NCBI GenBank assembly: GCA_963843455.1
Contig: CAWJKE010000010.1
Span: 62,001-126,000 of the forward strand
Length of the DNA: 64,000 nt
Origin: CAIQPS01 sp963843455
GTDB lineage: Bacteria > Actinomycetota > Thermoleophilia > RBG-16-64-13
Direction: 5' to 3'
The position numbers and the translations under genes were made by a program. The notes beneath the pieces are model-generated. The model saw only the letters and a list, made by a program, of their open reading frames with translations. It searched no databases and was not told the DNA's origin. Every line of letters begins with the position of its first letter. The stretch's first letter is position 1. This document shows positions 61,181-64,000 of the stretch, piece after piece.

Positions 61181-61455
61181 GCACCACTGAGCCGGGCGCC
61201 GCCGGAACGAGCGCGCCCATCCGCGAGGTACGCGAGATCGTCCGCGAGGAGCACCTCATGCGAGGCCGCATCCAGAAGCTCCTCGAAGACGGCGCCCTGA
61301 CCATCCCCGAGATCGCCGAGGGCCTCGGCTCTCCGACGTCTGAGGTGACCTACTGGGTCATGGGCATGCGCAAGTACGGATACGTGCGAGAGGAAAAAGA
61401 GGCCACGGACGAGGGCTACTTCCGTTATCAGGCGATCGAGAGAGAGATCGGATGA
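61177..61455 (+). CDS. Small winged-helix protein within the Qmo-like operon
   Basis: A 92-residue protein. After a disordered start (MSTTEPGAAGTSAPIREVRE), residues 25-90 look like a winged helix (QKLLEDGALTIPEIAEGLGS, TSEVTYWVMGMRKYGYVREE). There is no ligand domain or cysteine. It is locked between the HdrA and QmoC-like genes by 4-base ATGA overlaps, so it is made in step with the complex. It could be a regulator or a structural subunit; similar small proteins accompany some Hdr/Qmo-type loci. No firm function. Confidence 0.6.
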   Translation: MSTTEPGAAGTSAPIREVREIVREEHLMRGRIQKLLEDGALTIPEIAEGLGSPTSEVTYWVMGMRKYGYVREEKEATDEGYFRYQAIEREIG

Positions 61456-62618
61456 GCACCAGAGTAAACCCAGAACTCGTCGACGAGCTTGCCGCCTATG
61501 GGGCCGAGGACGTGCAGAAGTGCTTCAACTGCGGCAACTGCACCGCCACCTGCTCGCTCGCCGAAGAGCACGAGAACTTCCCCCGGCGCTCGATGCGCGC
61601 CCTCCAACTGGGCAGGGAAGACAAGCTGAAGGCCGGTCTAGAGCCTTGGCTCTGCTACTACTGCGGTGAATGCTCCACCATGTGCCCCCGCGGCGCCTCC
61701 CCGGGCGAGACCATGATGAGTCTTCGGCGCTGGTTGACCTCGCGCTACGACTTCACCGGCATCAGCCGGGTGTTCTACCGGCGTCCGCGGGTGGAAATGA
61801 TATCGGTGATCGTCGTGGCACTACTGACCGCGATCGGGTTCACGCTGTTCGGCCTCATGAACGGCGACATCCACCAGTACAACGGGCCTGATGCTTTCCT
61901 CCCGGCCTCCGTGATCCACATCTTCGACTGGGTGCTCGCGGGGATACTCCTGGCCTTCCTCATCCCCAACATGATCCGAATGTGGTGGTTCACGATCGGC
62001 CGGGAGACCACGGGGCGCTCCGGCACCATGCGCCTCTCAGCCGGCGCCTACCTCAGGTCCATCTATCAGTTCCCGCTGCACTTCATCACCCAGAAGCGCT
62101 ACGGACAGTGCGAGCGCAAGCGGCCGTGGGTTGTTCACCTGGCCCTCATGCTGAGCTACGTGACCATGCTCGTGCTCATCATGTTCTTTCTCGAGTACAT
62201 GTGGTCCGGGCCCGCGATCGATTGGCGCGTCCACGTGTTCGGCTATCTGGCCAGCGCCGGCCTGATCTTCGCCACCCTGTGGGCGATCGTGGGCCGGCTG
62301 AAGAAGATGGAGGCCCAGCACCAGCATTCGCACGAGAGCGACTGGATCTTCCTGATCCTGCTGCTCGTGGTAGCGCTGACCGGAGTGCTGCAGCACGTGC
62401 TTCACAGGGCGGACGCCGACGTAGCGGCCAACGTGGTCTACGTGGTGCACCTCATGGCAGTCGTGCCGATGCTGGGACTCGAGGTTCCCTTCAGTAAATG
62501 GTCGCACATGGCTTATCGCCCGCTGGCCATGTACTTCGCGACCCTGCGCAAGCAGATGGTGCCGGCACCGGTGCCTGAGGAAGCCCCCGGCGACATGCAG
62601 ACCGAGCCCGTCGCCTGA
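61452..62618 (+). CDS. QmoC-like membrane subunit (HdrC + cytochrome b-type domains)
   Basis: A 388-residue fusion. The N-terminal HdrC-like part has two [4Fe-4S] motifs, CFNCGNCTATCSL (about residues 24-36) and CYYCGECSTMCPRG (about 69-82). From about residue 112, six membrane helices form a NarI/HdrE-type b-heme domain, with histidines in VIHIFDWV, FPLHFITQ, VVHLALML, VHVFGYLA, LQHVLHR and VYVVHLMAV as possible heme ligands. This is the QmoC layout and would exchange electrons with the quinone pool. It overlaps the winged-helix gene by 4 bases. The C-terminal 35 residues are short and cytosolic. Confidence 0.87.
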   Translation: MSTRVNPELVDELAAYGAEDVQKCFNCGNCTATCSLAEEHENFPRRSMRALQLGREDKLKAGLEPWLCYYCGECSTMCPRGASPGETMMSLRRWLTSRYDFTGISRVFYRRPRVEMISVIVVALLTAIGFTLFGLMNGDIHQYNGPDAFLPASVIHIFDWVLAGILLAFLIPNMIRMWWFTIGRETTGRSGTMRLSAGAYLRSIYQFPLHFITQKRYGQCERKRPWVVHLALMLSYVTMLVLIMFFLEYMWSGPAIDWRVHVFGYLASAGLIFATLWAIVGRLKKMEAQHQHSHESDWIFLILLLVVALTGVLQHVLHRADADVAANVVYVVHLMAVVPMLGLEVPFSKWSHMAYRPLAMYFATLRKQMVPAPVPEEAPGDMQTEPVA

Positions 62619-62655
62619 ACTAGCAGTACACCGCAAGATCGAGCAAGGAGATCCC

Positions 62656-63135
62656 ATGGCAGACACAACGAAAAAGACCATCATCCTTTTCAGCGGTGAC
62701 TTCGACAAAGTCATGGCCGCCCTCATCATCGCGAACGGTGCCGCCGCCATGGGCGACGACGTCACCATCTTCTGCACGTTCTGGGGTCTGAACGCCCTCC
62801 GTAAGCCGGAGAAAGTCAAGACCGAGAAGAAGTTCCTGCAGGGCATGTTCGGCAAGATGATGCCCCGCGGTATCAACAAGCTGGGCATGTCGAAGATGAA
62901 CTTCGCAGGCATGGGCGTGCCCATGATGAACAAAGTGATGAAAGCCGAGGGGGCCATGACGCTGCAGCAGCTACTGGACGCCGCGATAGAGCAGGGCGTC
63001 AAGCTGATCGCCTGCACCATGACCATGGATCTTCTGGGCTTCAAGAAGGAAGAGCTCCTGGACGGGGTCGAATACGCCGGCGTCGCTGCCTACCTGGCTG
63101 AGGCGGACGAGGCGAACGTCAATCTGTTTATCTAG
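62656..63135 (+). CDS. DsrE/DsrF-like sulfurtransferase, copy 2
   Basis: A 159-residue DsrE2-type protein, related to the one at 54658-55170: TIILFSGDFDKVMAALIIAN and VTIFCTFWGLNALRKP match in position, followed by a Met/Gly-rich insert (MPRGINKLGMSKMNFAGMGV). The active Cys is in KLIACTMTMDLLGF, with Met where copy 1 has its second Cys. A further Cys lies in IFCTFWG. AAGGAG precedes the ATG. It closes the Qmo-like sub-operon and probably hands sulfur between TusA and the DsrC-like protein or the Hdr-type subunits. Confidence 0.85.
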   Translation: MADTTKKTIILFSGDFDKVMAALIIANGAAAMGDDVTIFCTFWGLNALRKPEKVKTEKKFLQGMFGKMMPRGINKLGMSKMNFAGMGVPMMNKVMKAEGAMTLQQLLDAAIEQGVKLIACTMTMDLLGFKKEELLDGVEYAGVAAYLAEADEANVNLFI

Positions 63136-63144
63136 CAGCAGCAC

Positions 63145-63645
63145 TTGAGGCCGACCTGGGAGTATCGACGGCGTCACTATCATCGTCCTTCTGAGCTGCT
63201 GCATGATCTGCGCGCGCTTCGGCGTCAACGGTCCCGGATCAACGGCATGGGGAGGGGCACGTTGATCGACCGAGCCTTCCAGGAGCGCCTGATGCTGACG
63301 GTGACCGAAGTGAATGGCTGCCGCTACTGCGAGTATGCGCACGCCAGGATGGCGTTGGCCGCCGGTGTCACGCGCGCGGATGTAGAGGCACTGGGCGTAG
63401 GGCGGCTAGACGGATGTCCACCGGAAGAAATCCCCGCTTTGCTCTACGCTCAGCACTGGGCGGAGATGGGTGCCGAGCCCGAACCAGAAGCCCGTCAACG
63501 CGTTCTGGAGACCTACGGGCAGGCGAAGACCGAGGCCATAGAACTATCGATGCGCATGATCCGGGTGGGCAACCTCACCGGCAACACCTGGGACTACTTG
63601 ATGTATCGCGCTTCTTTTGGCCGCTGGGGGAACACACAGCGTTGA
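63145..63645 (+). CDS. AhpD/carboxymuconolactone-decarboxylase-like protein
   Basis: A 166-residue all-helical protein of the AhpD/CMD superfamily. The redox motif is NGCRYCEYAHARMALAAGVT (CxxC plus His), typical of alkylhydroperoxidase-like thiol proteins. The N-terminal RPTWEYRRRHYHRPSELLHD is also found in longer family members, supporting the TTG start at 63145, although no strong ribosome site is seen; ATG 63247 would lose that part. It begins 9 bases after the DsrE-like stop, so it may share the transcript. A thiol-peroxidase or electron-relay role is inferred from the motif only. Confidence 0.8.
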   Translation: MRPTWEYRRRHYHRPSELLHDLRALRRQRSRINGMGRGTLIDRAFQERLMLTVTEVNGCRYCEYAHARMALAAGVTRADVEALGVGRLDGCPPEEIPALLYAQHWAEMGAEPEPEARQRVLETYGQAKTEAIELSMRMIRVGNLTGNTWDYLMYRASFGRWGNTQR

Positions 63646-63676
63646 TGCACCCCCCATCTCACGAAGTTGCGAACGG

Positions 63677-64000
63677 CTACCGTCTTCCCGCCAGTCGGAC
63701 GGCCGCCCTCTTCTCGACGTCAAGGGTAAGCGTGTTCGGGTCTCCGTAATGGAGTGCTTTGCTCGGGCAGACTCTGACGCAGGCCGGCTCGAGCCCCGCT
63801 TCAAGGCGGGCACTGCACAGGTCGCATTTCTGCATCGTGCCGTCCCCGCCGAAACGGGGTACCCCGAAAGGACAGGCTATCGAGCAGCTGTGACATCCGA
63901 TACATAGCTGAGCGTCGATCCGCACAGCGCGGGTCGCAGCATCCCGGGAGATGGCCCCGGTGGGGCAAGCAACACGACACGGGGCGTCCTCGCAGTGCAT
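63677..64000 (-). CDS. Ferredoxin-type iron-sulfur subunit, N-terminus cut by window edge
   Basis: 107 codons are visible and the frame is open to the right edge. The first residues, MHCEDAPCRVACPTGAI, belong to an internal CxxC-type cluster motif and not to a true start. CIGCHSCSIACPFGVPRF and CDLCSARLEAGLEPACVRVCP add further [4Fe-4S] sites, giving the four-cluster pattern of DmsB/PhsB/HybA-type electron-transfer subunits. Its catalytic and membrane partners would lie to the right of the window or beyond the left end of this gene. It is convergent with the AhpD-like gene. Confidence 0.87.
   Translation of the reverse strand: MHCEDAPCRVACPTGAISRDAATRAVRIDAQLCIGCHSCSIACPFGVPRFGGDGTMQKCDLCSARLEAGLEPACVRVCPSKALHYGDPNTLTLDVEKRAAVRLAGRR

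Noticed and set aside
55838..63135. Canonical qmoABC of dissimilatory sulfate reduction
   Set aside because: The MvhD domain is separate, a GltD-type insertion is present, an extra wHTH gene is included, and no aprAB or sat is visible.
1..64000. tRNA or rRNA genes, CRISPR arrays, insertion sequences, prophage genes
   Set aside because: I looked in every intergenic gap for cloverleaf, repeat-spacer or terminal-repeat patterns and for transposase or integrase motifs and saw none. A covariance-model search would be decisive for small RNAs.

Overview
This window looks like a chromosomal segment of an anaerobic, GC-rich actinobacterium. The actinobacterial signs are an inositol-1-phosphate synthase beside a CDP-alcohol phosphatidyltransferase and a PimA-like glycosyltransferase, many GTG/TTG starts, and extracytoplasmic proteins with long Thr/Ser-rich linkers. 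The anaerobic signs are a tungsten/molybdenum aldehyde:ferredoxin oxidoreductase, 2-hydroxyacyl-CoA dehydratase-type Fe-S proteins with their ASKHA activator, several HdrA/HdrD-type proteins, and no oxygenase. A Coriobacteriia- or OPB41-like lineage is plausible, but there is no rRNA here to fix it. I saw no tRNA, rRNA, CRISPR array, insertion sequence or phage gene. No stretch over about 300 bases lacks a gene.

Layout. (1) 1-17.3 kb is mostly housekeeping: dnaK (cut by the left edge, divergent from a class A PBP), clpB, a GlsB-type membrane protein, an RlmD-type methyltransferase, a degenerate uracil-DNA-glycosylase relative, a phosphatidylinositol gene set (CDP-alcohol phosphatidyltransferase, ino1, a glycosyltransferase-PHP fusion), an AI-2E-type permease, a Nudix protein with an RsbRD-like tail, and a YchF relative with an eroded GTPase domain. 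(2) 17.4-45.1 kb is a catabolic island built around aromatic, phenolic or alicyclic substrates. It holds an AOR / MoaD / resorcylate-decarboxylase-like / reductive-dehalogenase-like operon, an orphan TAT lipoprotein binding protein and a truncated copy of it, two KynB-type cyclases, a GlcD-HdrD-GlcD flavoprotein set, a zinc alcohol dehydrogenase with its own MoaD-like protein, two hydroxyacyl-CoA-dehydratase-like subunits with activase and a flavoprotein under a divergent LysR gene, and an (EthD-like + PhlG/phloretin-hydrolase-like) x 2 operon followed upstream by a MerR-TetR fusion regulator. (3) 46-51.8 kb carries transporters and a large secreted M6-type peptidase. (4) 51.9-63.1 kb is a compact sulfur-transfer and Qmo/Hdr-like electron-transfer cluster: ArsR, SQR, DUF1641, DsrC-like, DsrE-like; then a second ArsR, TusA, MvhD-like, HdrA with a GltD/NfnB-type insertion, HdrA, a small winged-helix protein, a QmoC-like membrane subunit and a second DsrE-like protein. 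(5) An AhpD-like protein and the edge of a ferredoxin-type subunit close the window.

How it may work together (inference). The island would take phenolic ketones, aldehydes or acids, cleave or decarboxylate them, and pass electrons through FAD/Fe-S proteins and AOR. Cluster 4 would take sulfide-derived sulfane sulfur from SQR onto TusA/DsrE/DsrC carriers and couple the linked redox chemistry to NAD(P)H, ferredoxin-like centres and the quinone pool through a Qmo-like complex. No dsrAB or aprAB is present, so this is not a standard sulfate-reduction locus within this window.

Sequence quality. At least 14 single-base frame breaks interrupt otherwise intact, full-length genes. In the genes with one or two breaks, every corrected length is a whole number of codons of about the usual family size. 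Twelve breaks look like single-base insertions, which suggests uncorrected read error more than gene decay. Affected genes are annotated here at full length with the break position stated.
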